Below are positions 50,834 through 59,646 of a stretch of DNA of 64,000 nucleotides, piece by piece. The stretch's first letter is position 1. Every line of letters starts with the position of its first letter. The DNA lies in assembly GCF_026341275.1 (NCBI RefSeq), contig NZ_JAIFZO010000002.1:5672118-5736117 (forward strand), written 5' to 3'. The notes beneath the pieces are model-generated. The model was not told where the DNA came from and searched no databases. It saw only the letters and a list, made by a program, of their open reading frames with translations. A program made the translations under genes and the position numbers. This DNA comes from Streptomyces ortus (GTDB lineage Bacteria; Actinomycetota; Actinomycetes; Streptomycetales; Streptomycetaceae).

Positions 50834-52348
50834 GTGAGTGAGCTTCCGCAGGACAGCAGTGGGTCCGATCCGTTCGATCCGTTCGATGCGATCGTCGAGG
50901 CCGAGACGGAGCGCGATCCCGATCTCGCCGTGATCGAGGCCGGCAGCCGCACCCTGCGCACGCAGGGCCCCGCGCCGCAGTCCGACATTCCCGCGCGCCC
51001 GGACGACCCCGAGGCCGACAAGGCCCTGCGCCAGGTCGAGACCGAGCTGGCCACGCGGTGGGGCGAGACCAAGCTGGAGCCGTCCGTGGCCCGGATCTCC
51101 GCGCTCATGGACGTGCTCGGCGAGCCGCAGCGCGCGTACCCCTCGATCCACATCACGGGGACCAACGGCAAGACGTCCACCGCCCGCATGATCGAGGCCC
51201 TGCTCGGCGCCTTCGACCTGCGCACCGGCCGGTACACCTCGCCCCACGTCCAGTCGATCACCGAGCGGATCAGCCTGGACGGGGCGGCGATCCCGGCCGA
51301 GCGGTTCGTGGAGACGTACCAGGACATCAAGCCGTACGTCGAGATGGTCGACGCGGCCCAGGAGTACCGGCTCTCCTTCTTCGAGGTGCTCACGGGCATG
51401 GCGTACGCGGCCTTCGCGGACGCGCCCGTCGACGTGGCCGTCGTGGAGGTCGGCATGGGCGGCAGCTGGGACGCCACGAACGTGATCGACGGCGATGTCG
51501 CCGTGGTGACCCCCATCGACCTGGACCACACGGACCGGCTCGGCGGGACCCCGGGGGAGATCGCCAAGGAGAAGGCCGGGATCGTCAAGCAGGACGCGAC
51601 GGTCATCCTGGCCCAGCAGCCCGTCGACGCCGCGCAGGTGCTGCTCAAGAAGGCCGTCGAGGTCGACGCCACCGTGGCCCGCGAGGGGCTGGAGTTCGGT
51701 GTGGTGAGCCGGCGGGTCGCGGTCGGCGGGCAGCTGCTGACGCTCCGCGGTCTCGGCGGGGAGTACGAAGAGGTGTACATCCCGCTGCACGGGGCGTACC
51801 AGGCGCACAACGCGGCCGTGGCGCTCGCCGCCGTGGAGGCGTTCTTCGGCGTCGGGTCCCAGCGGCCCGAGCCGCTCGACATCGACACGGTCCGCAAGGC
51901 CTTCGCGTCGGTCACCTCGCCCGGCCGTCTCGAGGTCGTCCGCAAGTCGCCGACCGTCGTCCTGGACGCCGCGCACAACCCGGCGGGCGCCCGCGCCACC
52001 GCCGAGGCGGTCCAGGAGGTCTTCGACTTCAGCCGGCTGATCGGCGTCGTCGGCGCGAGCGGCGACAAGAACGTACGGGGGCTGCTCGAAGCGTTCGAGC
52101 CGATCTTCACCGAGGTCGTCGTGACCCAGAACTCCAGCCACCGCGCGATGGACGTGGACGAGCTGGCGGGTATCGCCGTCGAGGTGTTCGGGGACGACCG
52201 CGTGCAGGTGGAGCCCCGGCTGGACGACGCGCTGGAGGCCGCGATCACGCTGGCCGAGGAAGAGGCCGAGTACGCGGGCGGCGGCGTCCTCGTGACCGGT
52301 TCCGTCATCACGGTCGGCGAGGCCCGGCTGCTGCTGGGAAGGGGCTGA
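50834..52348 (+). CDS. folC: Bifunctional folylpolyglutamate/dihydrofolate synthase
   Basis: 504 residues. The ATP-binding Mur-ligase P-loop ITGTNGKTSTARM and the SPGRLEVV and VLDAAHNPAGARATAEAV blocks define FolC, which adds glutamates to folates. The first 100 residues are an acidic extension common in Streptomyces (QDSSGSDPFDPFDAIVE). It is followed 5 bp later by the DUF4233 gene, so the two form an operon, with ndk downstream in the conserved order. Confidence 0.95.
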   Translation: MSELPQDSSGSDPFDPFDAIVEAETERDPDLAVIEAGSRTLRTQGPAPQSDIPARPDDPEADKALRQVETELATRWGETKLEPSVARISALMDVLGEPQRAYPSIHITGTNGKTSTARMIEALLGAFDLRTGRYTSPHVQSITERISLDGAAIPAERFVETYQDIKPYVEMVDAAQEYRLSFFEVLTGMAYAAFADAPVDVAVVEVGMGGSWDATNVIDGDVAVVTPIDLDHTDRLGGTPGEIAKEKAGIVKQDATVILAQQPVDAAQVLLKKAVEVDATVAREGLEFGVVSRRVAVGGQLLTLRGLGGEYEEVYIPLHGAYQAHNAAVALAAVEAFFGVGSQRPEPLDIDTVRKAFASVTSPGRLEVVRKSPTVVLDAAHNPAGARATAEAVQEVFDFSRLIGVVGASGDKNVRGLLEAFEPIFTEVVVTQNSSHRAMDVDELAGIAVEVFGDDRVQVEPRLDDALEAAITLAEEEAEYAGGGVLVTGSVITVGEARLLLGRG

Positions 52349-52353
52349 GAGCC

Positions 52354-52698
52354 GTGCGGACGCTCTGTGCTTCGACGCTGATCGGTGAGTTCTTCGTGAT
52401 CGGGTTCGCCGGGCTCGTGGCGATGAAGGATCCCGATCTGTCCATGGCCACGGTCTGGACGGTGTGCGGGATCGCGATGGTGCTGTGCCTGCTCCTGTGC
52501 GGGGTGATCACGCGGCCGGGGGGTGTGCAGCTGGGCTGGGCCCTGCAGGTGCTGCTGATCGCGAGCGGGTTCGTGGTGCCGGTGATGTTCTTCCTCGGCG
52601 CGGTGTTCGCCGCGCTGTGGTGGGCGTCCGTGCACTACGGGCGGAAGGTGGAGGAGGCGAAGGCGCGGTTCGCCGCGCAGGCGGAGGTGGGGGGATAG
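52354..52698 (+). CDS. DUF4233 membrane protein
   Basis: 114 residues from GTG 52354. Three hydrophobic segments (IGEFFVIGFAGLVAMK, VWTVCGIAMVLCLLLCGVI, VLLIASGFVVPVMFFLGAVF) and a charged tail match DUF4233, an actinobacterial family invariably found after folC. Its function is unknown. The 5-bp gap to folC means co-transcription. Confidence 0.87.
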   Translation: MRTLCASTLIGEFFVIGFAGLVAMKDPDLSMATVWTVCGIAMVLCLLLCGVITRPGGVQLGWALQVLLIASGFVVPVMFFLGAVFAALWWASVHYGRKVEEAKARFAAQAEVGG

Positions 52699-52750
52699 GG
52701 CGGGGTTCCGTCGTTTCCTCGGGGTTCCCCCGGGCCCCCCTTGTCCTCAG

Positions 52751-52910
52751 GCGCCGGACGGGCTGAGCGGTTTCGGGTGGGGGCGCCGGACGGGGTGAGT
52801 GGGTTCGGCGGGGGGCGTCGGACGGGCTGGGTGGGTTCGGCGGGGGGCGTCGGACGGGCTGGGTGGGTTCGGCCGTGGGCGCCGGACGAGCTGCGTAGTT
52901 TCGATGGTGG
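52751..52910. repeat. 32-bp tandem repeat, five copies
   Basis: Units start at 52751, 52783, 52815, 52847 and 52879, each beginning GCGCCGGACGGGCTG or a close variant and continuing with a TTCGG core. The spacing is exactly 32 bp throughout. The first unit is part of a REP-like palindrome copy (52743-52765). Confidence 0.9.
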
Positions 52911-52970
52911 GCCTCTGCGGGTGCTGGCCGCGCAGTTCCCCGCGCCCCTGAAAGACGGGGCTCCGCCCCT

Positions 52971-53498
52971 GTCTTCCAGCCGCGCCGCGCCTCTGTCTTT
53001 GAGACGGGCTGGGCGTTTGTCTTTCAGTCGCGCCGCGCCCCTGTCTTCCAGCCGCGTCGCGCGCCTGTCTTTGAGACGGGCTGGGCGTTTGTCTTTCAGT
53101 CGCGCCGCGCCCCTGTCTTCCAGCCGCGCCGCGCGCCTGTCTTCGAGACGGGCTGGGTGCTTGTCTTTCAGTCGCGCCACGCGCCTGTCTTCGAAACGGG
53201 CTGGGCGCTTGTCTTCCAGCCGCGCCGCGCGCCTGTCTTTGAGACGGGCTGGGCGTTTGGCTTTAAGTCGCGCCGCGCCCCTGTCTTCCAGCCGCGCCGC
53301 GCCCCTGTCTTCGAAACGGGCTGGGCGCTTGTCTTCCACCCGCGCCGCGCGCCTGTCTTTGAGACGGGCTGGGCGTTTGGCTTTAAGTCGCGCCGCGCCC
53401 CTGTCTTCCAGCCGCGCCGCGCGCCTGTCTTCGAAACGGGCTGGGCGCTTGTCTTCCAGCCGCGCCGCGCGCCTGTCTTTCGGGCGGGCCGTGCCCCC
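52971..53498. repeat. 24-bp minisatellite, 22 units of three types
   Basis: Every 24 bp from 52971 begins GTCTT or GGCTT. Type A is GTCTTCCAGCCGCGCCGCGC plus four bases, B is GTCTTTGAGACGGGCTGGGC plus four, and C is GTCTTTCAGTCGCGCCGCGC plus four. The order is ABCABCABCBABCABABCABA plus a last divergent unit, and then the array runs into a REP copy at 53499. No base is gained or lost across 528 bp. All frames stay open because 24 is a multiple of 3. Confidence 0.93.
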
Positions 53499-53723
53499 GT
53501 CTTTCAGCCCGTCCGGCGTTTGAGGACAAGCGCGTCAGCGCGAACGGGGCCGAGGGCGGAGCCCGCGAACTGAGTCGGCGGGCGAGCCCGCGAACCGGGC
53601 CGGGGCGGAGCCCGTGAAGGGGGGCCGGGGTGGGGCCCTGAACGGGGCCGGGGGCGGAGCCCCCAGGAGGGCGCCCTGTAGCCTCGTCATCCGCACATTC
53701 GTGACCCTGAAGGAGCCACCACC

Positions 53724-54137
53724 GTGAGCCAGCGCACCCTCGTCCTTCTCAAGCCCGACGCGGTCCGTCGCGGCCTGACCGGCGAGATCATCAGCCGTAT
53801 CGAGCGCAAGGCCGGCTGGCAGATCACCGCGCTGGAGCTGCGCACCCTGGACCAGGAGACGCTGGAGCAGCACTACGGCGAGCACCAGGGCAAGCCCTTC
53901 TACGAGCCGCTGGTCACCTTCATGGCGTCCGGCCCGGTCGTGGCGCTGGTCGTCGAGGGCGAGCGCGTCATCGAGGGCGTACGGGCGCTCGCTGGCCCGA
54001 CCGACCCGATCGCCGCCGCCCCCGGCTCCATCCGCGGTGACTTCGGTGTGATCGTCCGCGAGAACCTGATCCACGCCTCGGACTCCGAGGAGTCCGCCGA
54101 GCGCGAGCTGAAGATCTTCTTCCCCGGTCTGGCGTAA
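53724..54137 (+). CDS. ndk: Nucleoside diphosphate kinase
   Basis: 137 residues from GTG 53724, the normal size. It swaps gamma-phosphates among nucleotides. The catalytic His lies in ENLIHASDS near the C-terminus, and the N-terminal TLVLLKPDAVRRGLTGEIIS and KPFYEPLVTFMASGPVVALV blocks are intact. AGGAGCC lies upstream. It is preceded by about 1 kb of repeats rather than following the DUF4233 gene closely. Confidence 0.96.
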   Translation: MSQRTLVLLKPDAVRRGLTGEIISRIERKAGWQITALELRTLDQETLEQHYGEHQGKPFYEPLVTFMASGPVVALVVEGERVIEGVRALAGPTDPIAAAPGSIRGDFGVIVRENLIHASDSEESAERELKIFFPGLA

Positions 54138-54302
54138 TCGCGGGACCGGCCGGGGCCGCCTCGCCCGGAGGCGGACCCGGCCCCGGTGAAAATCTTGTGA
54201 AGCGAAAATCCCCTGAAGCTCTGTCAGACAGGTAGCGTCTGACCTGCGGTCCGCACACAATGGGACGCACAATGAGGGCCGTCTGCGGGCATATGCGTGC
54301 CG

Positions 54303-54326
54303 ATCGGGGGAACGCGTTCCCCCGAT
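54303..54326. promoter_or_regulatory. 24-bp perfect palindrome upstream of mreB
   Basis: The sequence from 54303 to 54326 (half-site ATCGGGGGAACG) reads identically on both strands with no loop, so a protein site is more likely than a terminator. The whole 54138-54507 gap has no gene and also shows repeated CGCACAATG words near 54258-54276, consistent with a complex promoter region. Confidence 0.55.
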
Positions 54327-54507
54327 GGCCCGTCTCCACAAGCGAGGCGGCGCGTCTTCTGCTGACAATGGCGAAGACCCTCGCGCAGTGTTCGTGCAGG
54401 CGAGACTACGATGGAAGTCTTCACGTCACAGCGCTCACCCTCGCCATCCTGAAAAGCCATCAAAAGCTCCACTTGGGAAGGCCAGACGAATCCTGATGGG
54501 GAACTCA

Positions 54508-55527
54508 ATGTCGTTCATCGGCCGTGACATGGCTGTCGACCTCGGGACCGCCAACACGCTGGTGTACGTCAGGGGTCGCGGGATCGTACTCAACGAGCCG
54601 TCCGTCGTCGCGATCAACACCAACACCGGTGGCATCCTCGCGGTCGGCGCGGAAGCGAAGAAGATGATCGGGCGGACGCCGGGCAACATCGTTGCCGTGC
54701 GCCCGCTGAAGGACGGTGTCATCGCCGACTTCGAGATCACCGAGCGCATGCTCCGCTACTTCATCCTGAAGATCCACAAGCGGCGCTACCTCGCCCGTCC
54801 GCGCGTCGTCGTCTGTGTGCCCTCGGGCATCACGGGCGTCGAGCGCCGTGCCGTCATCGAGGCGTCGTCCCAGGCCGGCGCCCGTCAGGTGCACATCATC
54901 GAGGAGCCCATGGCCGCCGCCATCGGCTCCGGTCTGCCGGTCCACGAGGCCACCGGCAACATGGTGGTGGACATCGGCGGCGGCACCACCGAGGTCGCGG
55001 TCATCTCGCTCGGCGGAATCGTCACGGCACAGTCCATCCGGGTCGCCGGCGACGAGCTGGACAACGCGATCATCCAGCACATCAAGAAGGAGTACTCGCT
55101 CCTCCTCGGTGAGCGGACGGCCGAACAGATCAAGATCACGATCGGTTCCGCGTACGACCTCGACAATGACGAACACACCGAAATCCGCGGCCGGGACCTG
55201 GTCTCCGGCCTTCCGAAGACCGTCGTGATCTCGGCGGCCGAAGTCCGCAAGGCGATCGAGGAGCCGGTCAACTCGATCGTGGACGCCGTCAAGACCACCC
55301 TCGACAAGTGCCCGCCGGAGCTGTCCGGCGACGTCATGGACCGCGGGATCGTGCTCACCGGCGGCGGCGCCCTGCTGCGCGGCCTCGACGAGCGGCTGCG
55401 GCGCGAGACGGGCATGCCGATCCACATCGCCGAGGACCCGCTGGACAGCGTGGCCCTCGGGGCCGGCAAGTGCGTGGAGGAGTTCGAGGCGCTCCAGCAG
55501 GTGCTGGACGCCCAGCCGCGCAGATGA
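54508..55527 (+). CDS. mreB: Rod-shape determining actin homologue MreB
   Basis: 339 residues. Actin-fold ATPase with DLGTANT (phosphate 1), [14 protein letters not shown] (phosphate 2) and [13 protein letters not shown] (adenosine). In Streptomyces, MreB acts mainly in spore-wall and aerial hyphal integrity. I favour ATG 54508 because GGGGA lies 5 nt before it, though ATG 54496 (four residues longer) is possible. It heads the mreBCD-pbp2-rodA cluster. Confidence 0.96.
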   Translation: MSFIGRDMAVDLGTANTLVYVRGRGIVLNEPSVVAINTNTGGILAVGAEAKKMIGRTPGNIVAVRPLKDGVIADFEITERMLRYFILKIHKRRYLARPRVVVCVPSGITGVERRAVIEASSQAGARQVHIIEEPMAAAIGSGLPVHEATGNMVVDIGGGTTEVAVISLGGIVTAQSIRVAGDELDNAIIQHIKKEYSLLLGERTAEQIKITIGSAYDLDNDEHTEIRGRDLVSGLPKTVVISAAEVRKAIEEPVNSIVDAVKTTLDKCPPELSGDVMDRGIVLTGGGALLRGLDERLRRETGMPIHIAEDPLDSVALGAGKCVEEFEALQQVLDAQPRR

Positions 55528-55542
55528 CGTAACTCTTCGATT

Positions 55543-55576
55543 CCGCCGTACGAGATGATCCCTTCTCGTACGGCGG
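55543..55576 (+). terminator. Hairpin between mreB and mreC
   Basis: Perfect 13-bp arms (55543-55555 and 55564-55576) around 8 nt, 15 bp after the mreB stop. It may reduce read-through so that mreB is made in excess over mreC-rodA. Confidence 0.65.
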
Positions 55577-55760
55577 ATCGTTGATATTGAGGCATAAGCT
55601 CCCCCATACCACCGCGGGTGCCGCCCGATCGGGCGCCGACCCGGTGCCCGACCTGATGCTCCGGGGTTTCCTCAGGGTTCCCGGAGGTCGTCACGACTCC
55701 CGGGGAACCTGTTGGGTGAGCCATACATGAATTCCGACGAGGAAGGCACGGCCGTCGCAC

Positions 55761-56705
55761 GTGAGGGACACACGAGAGAGCCGGCTGCTCCTGGTGCTGC
55801 TGATCGCCATCGCGTTCGCCTTGATCACGGTGGACATCCGCGGGGGTGAGGACTCCCCGGTCGACGGTGCCCGCCGTGGCGCCGCCACGGTCTTCGGCCC
55901 GATCGAGGACGGGGTGTCGACCGCCGTCGACCCCGTCGGCAACGCGATCCAGGCCGTGAAGGACTCCGGTGACCGCCACGACCGCGTCACGCGACTGGAG
56001 CGCGACAACGCCGAGTTGAAGGCGAAACTGGGCAGCGACGACCGCAACCGCAGCCGCAGCGCGCAACTCGACAAGATGCTCAAGACGGCGGGCGCCGGGC
56101 AGTACGGCATCAAGGGCGCCGAGGTCATCGCCATAGGAGCGGCCCAGGGCTTCTCCTGGACCGTCACCATCGACGTCGGCGCGAACGACGGCATCAAGCG
56201 CGACATGACCGTCCTGAACGGAGACGGACTGGTCGGACGCGTCACCACGGTCGGCCCCGGCACCGCCACGGTCCTGCTCGCCAACGACCCCGACTTCACG
56301 GTCGGCACGCGCATGGAGTCCACCGACGAGCTCGGCTTCGCCTCCGGCCAGGGCGACCGCCCGCTGCGCGTGGAACTGCTCAACGGCAAGGCCAAGATCA
56401 AGAAGGGCGACCGGCTGGTCACCTTCGGCTCCCAGGCCGACAAGCCGTTCGTGCCCGGCGTGCCCGTCGGCCTGGTCTCCCGCGTCGACCCCTCCGGCGG
56501 CGACCTGACCCGCACGATCTACGTCACGCCGTTCGTGTCCTTCTCCAAGCTCGACATCGTCGGTGTCGTCGTCCAGGCCCCGCGCAAGGACCCGCGCGAC
56601 GAGGTGCTGCCCGCCAAACCCAAGCCCACGCCCACGCCGACCGTGACCGTCACGGTCACGCCCTCCGCGAACGCGCCCGCCGACGGCCTGCAGCAAGAGC
56701 AGTAG
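55761..56705 (+). CDS. mreC: Rod-shape determining protein MreC
   Basis: 314 residues. An N-terminal anchor (LLLVLLIAIAFALITVDI), a coiled coil (HDRVTRLERDNAELKAKL) and the beta-rich MreC domain (GFSWTVTIDVGANDGIKRDM, GLVSRVDPSGGDLTRTIYV) are in order. The Pro/Thr-rich tail is long. It scaffolds the lateral wall synthesis complex outside the membrane. The GTG start has AGGAAGG somewhat far upstream. mreD begins 14 bp after the stop. Confidence 0.94.
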   Translation: MRDTRESRLLLVLLIAIAFALITVDIRGGEDSPVDGARRGAATVFGPIEDGVSTAVDPVGNAIQAVKDSGDRHDRVTRLERDNAELKAKLGSDDRNRSRSAQLDKMLKTAGAGQYGIKGAEVIAIGAAQGFSWTVTIDVGANDGIKRDMTVLNGDGLVGRVTTVGPGTATVLLANDPDFTVGTRMESTDELGFASGQGDRPLRVELLNGKAKIKKGDRLVTFGSQADKPFVPGVPVGLVSRVDPSGGDLTRTIYVTPFVSFSKLDIVGVVVQAPRKDPRDEVLPAKPKPTPTPTVTVTVTPSANAPADGLQQEQ

Positions 56706-56719
56706 GAGCTGACTTCCCC

Positions 56720-57391
56720 ATGCGCTTCAACCGAATGCTGCTCTCCGCCACTTTGGTGATCGTTGCCCTGGTCATCCAGGTCAGCGTCCTGGCCCGGCTG
56801 CACCTGCCGGGCGCCGTACCGGACCTGCTGCTGCTCACCGTCCTCGGCCTCGCGCTGGTCTACGGCCACGTCGGCGGCGCCCTCGTCGGCTTCGGCGCGG
56901 GCCTGCTCGCCGACCTGGCCCCGCCCGCCGACCACGCCGCCGGCCGCTACGCCCTCGTGCTCTGCGTCATCGGCTACCTCGCCGGACTCGCCAAGCCCGA
57001 CAACGGCCAGCTCAAGTCCGCCACCGGCCCGATGGCCGTCGTGGTGGCCGCCTCGATCGGCTCCACCCTCCTGTACGCGGGAGTGGGCGCCCTCGTCGGC
57101 GACACCGCCGCCCGCCATGTGGGCCTCGGCGGTCTGCTGTTCACGGCCGCCCTGTACGACCTGCTGCTCGCGCCGTTCGTGGTCCCCGGCATCATGGCCC
57201 TGGCCCGGCGCGCCGAGAACGATCCGCTCGCCGACACCGGGGGGTCCGGCAAGTCGGCCGACGTCGCCGCGGGCTGGATCAGCTCAGGCACCGGCCTGCG
57301 CATCGGCAGCCAGCGCGGCGGACTGAGAGTGAAGGCCGCCAAGGCACGGATGGCCCGGGCGGGACGCATCAAGGGGGTCAAGCGACTGTGA
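56720..57391 (+). CDS. mreD: Rod-shape determining membrane protein MreD
   Basis: 223 residues with about five membrane helices (LVIVALVIQVSVLARLHLPG, LLLLTVLGLALVYGHVGGAL). The basic C-terminal tail (VKAAKARMARAGRIKGVKRL) is longer than in rods. It partners MreC. The stop overlaps the pbp2 GTG start by 4 bp (GTGA at 57388-57391), so translation is coupled. Confidence 0.92.
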   Translation: MRFNRMLLSATLVIVALVIQVSVLARLHLPGAVPDLLLLTVLGLALVYGHVGGALVGFGAGLLADLAPPADHAAGRYALVLCVIGYLAGLAKPDNGQLKSATGPMAVVVAASIGSTLLYAGVGALVGDTAARHVGLGGLLFTAALYDLLLAPFVVPGIMALARRAENDPLADTGGSGKSADVAAGWISSGTGLRIGSQRGGLRVKAAKARMARAGRIKGVKRL

Positions 57392-59646
57392 CCAACATTC
57401 CCGAGACCGGCCGGACCCCGCGGGTCCAGATCCGGCTCATCGTCATCCAGATCCTCGTCCTGTCCCTCCTCGGCACCCTCGGCGGACGGCTCTGGTACCT
57501 CCAGATCCGCAACGGCGACGAGTACGCCAAGGAGGCGTCGGGCAACCACGTCCAGCAGGTCGTCAGCCCCGCCGTGCGCGGCTCGATCCTGGACGCCCGC
57601 GGCGTGCCGATCGCCGACAACGAGACCCGGCTCGTGGTCTCCGCCTCCCGCACCGACCTGCTGAAGATGAAGGACGACGGCGACGCCGTCCTCGCCAAGC
57701 TCGCGGACGTCCTCGGCCTGAAGGCCGCGGACGTACGGGACAAGGTCCGGCTGTGCGACGCGAAGACGCCCCAGCCGTGCTGGAACGGCTCGCCCTACCA
57801 GCCGATCCCCATCACCGACGAGGCCACGCCCAAGCAGGCCCTGCAGATCCGCGAGCGCGCCGAGGACTTCCCCGGCATCACCGCGGAGCCGCAGGCCGTA
57901 CGCCGCTACGCCGCCCCCGGCAAGGCCAACACCGCCCAGGTCCTCGGTTACCTCTCGCCCGTCACCGACGAGGAGATCACCAAGGCCGAGGACACCGACT
58001 CGCCCTACCTGCGCTCCGACCAGGTCGGCCGCTCGGGCCTTGAGCGCCAGTACGACAAGCAGTTGCGCGGCAAGGCCGGCGTCACCCGCTACGAGGTCGA
58101 CAACCTCGGCCGGGTCATCGGCCAGGCCGAGAGCGACGAGGCCCAGCCCGGCGCGAACGTCGTCACCAGCATCGACTCCCGCGTCCAGCGCGTCGCCGAG
58201 TACGAACTGAACGAGGCGATGAAGGTCGCCCGTACCGAGTTCGACAAGAACACCGGGGAGAACTACAAGGCCGACTCCGGCGCGGTCGTCGTCATGGAGG
58301 CCAAGACCGGCCGGGTCGTGTCGATGGCGTCCAACCCGTCCTACGACCCGAACGCCTGGGTCGGCGGGATCTCCGGCAAGGACTACACGAACCTCACCGG
58401 CAAGGCCTCCAACTACCCGCTCCTGAACCGCGCGATCCAGGGCCAGTCGGCGCCCGGCTCGATCTTCAAGGTCGTCCCGACGGCCGCCGCCATAAACGCG
58501 GGCTACTCCTTCGACGGCCCCTACCAGTGCGGCGCCTCGTACTCCATCGGCGGCCAGGTCTTCAAGAACTTCGAGTCCAAGGGGTACGGCCCGATCAGCC
58601 TCGGCCGCGCCCTGGAGGTCTCCTGCGACACCGTCTTCTACAGCCTCTCCCACGAGGAGTGGAAGAAGGACGGCGGCATCAAGCCGAAGAAGAACGCCAA
58701 GGACTGGTTCTACAGGACGGCCCACCAGTTCGGCCTCGGCAAGGAGACCGGCATCGACCTGCCGAACGAGGTCACCGGCCGTGTCCCCGACCGCAAGTGG
58801 AAGTCGGACTACTGGAAGGCCAACAAGGACGCCTGGTGCAAGTACGGCAAGAAGGGCGGCTCGTACGCGCAGCAGATCGCGTACGAGAACTGCCTCGAAG
58901 GCAACCGGATGCGCGCCGGTGACTCCGTCAACTACTCGATCGGCCAGGGCGACACCCTCGTCACGCCGATACAGATGGCGACGATCTACGGGGCCATCTC
59001 CAACGGCGGCACGCTGTACAACCCGACCGTCGGCAAGGCGATCGTCAGCGCGGACGGCAAGTCCGTCCAGGAGATCGAGCCGAAGTCGCACGGCAAGCTG
59101 CCGATGACGAAGAAGACCCGCGACGCGATAGACGGTGCCCTCGCGGGAGTCGCGACCCGCGGTACGGCCGCCTGGCGGTTCGGCGGCTGGCCGCAGGACG
59201 AGATCCCGATGCACGCCAAGACGGGTACGGCCGAGGTCTACGGCAAGCAGACGACCTCGTGGTTCGCCACGTACACCAAGGACTACACGGTCATCATGAC
59301 CATCTCCCAGGGCGGTACGGGTTCCGGCGCCTCGGGCCCCGCCGTGCGCAAGATCTACAACGCGCTGTACGGGGTCTCCGAGGAAGGCAAGATCGACAAG
59401 AAGAAGGCGCTGCTCTACACGCCGCAGAAGAACCTGCCGAAGGTCGAGAAGGACGGGTCGATCGACTCCCCGAAGGCCGAGGAGTACCCGCCCAAGGCGG
59501 AGGAGCAGGCCACCGAGGAAGGGCAGCAGCAGGTGGCGTACGACAACCCGGCGGCCACCACGCGGAACCCCGGCACCGGCACCAACCGTGACACCCGCAG
59601 GCGCTCGGCGCGCCGCCCGAAGAAGAGGCGGGGGTCGCTCGTATGA
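57388..59646 (+). CDS. Penicillin-binding protein 2 (class B transpeptidase)
   Basis: 752 residues. One membrane anchor (LIVIQILVLSLLGTLGGRLW), a dimerisation domain (AVRGSILDARGVPIADNETR) and a transpeptidase domain with SxxK (SIFK in SAPGSIFKVV), SxN (SVN in GDSVNYSIGQ) and KTG (HAKTGTAEV). It cross-links peptidoglycan with the RodA partner. The tail after about residue 660 is Lys/Glu-rich. It is coupled both to mreD and to rodA (ATGA overlap at 59643-59646). Confidence 0.94.
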   Translation: MTNIPETGRTPRVQIRLIVIQILVLSLLGTLGGRLWYLQIRNGDEYAKEASGNHVQQVVSPAVRGSILDARGVPIADNETRLVVSASRTDLLKMKDDGDAVLAKLADVLGLKAADVRDKVRLCDAKTPQPCWNGSPYQPIPITDEATPKQALQIRERAEDFPGITAEPQAVRRYAAPGKANTAQVLGYLSPVTDEEITKAEDTDSPYLRSDQVGRSGLERQYDKQLRGKAGVTRYEVDNLGRVIGQAESDEAQPGANVVTSIDSRVQRVAEYELNEAMKVARTEFDKNTGENYKADSGAVVVMEAKTGRVVSMASNPSYDPNAWVGGISGKDYTNLTGKASNYPLLNRAIQGQSAPGSIFKVVPTAAAINAGYSFDGPYQCGASYSIGGQVFKNFESKGYGPISLGRALEVSCDTVFYSLSHEEWKKDGGIKPKKNAKDWFYRTAHQFGLGKETGIDLPNEVTGRVPDRKWKSDYWKANKDAWCKYGKKGGSYAQQIAYENCLEGNRMRAGDSVNYSIGQGDTLVTPIQMATIYGAISNGGTLYNPTVGKAIVSADGKSVQEIEPKSHGKLPMTKKTRDAIDGALAGVATRGTAAWRFGGWPQDEIPMHAKTGTAEVYGKQTTSWFATYTKDYTVIMTISQGGTGSGASGPAVRKIYNALYGVSEEGKIDKKKALLYTPQKNLPKVEKDGSIDSPKAEEYPPKAEEQATEEGQQQVAYDNPAATTRNPGTGTNRDTRRRSARRPKKRRGSLV

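Noticed and set aside
50170-52635. Very long minus-strand open frame across folC and the valS end
   Set aside because: It spans two well-identified genes and their repeat gap, and its composition is Ser/Arg/Thr/Pro-rich noise.
52971-53498. Possible CRISPR array
   Set aside because: Units are contiguous with no unique spacers, and there are no cas genes in the window.
52635-53573. Octapeptide-repeat open frames on both strands over the 24-bp array
   Set aside because: Any 24-bp repeat without stops is open in several frames. There is no ribosome site, signal sequence or codon bias choosing one frame, so I treat it as a repeat, not a gene.
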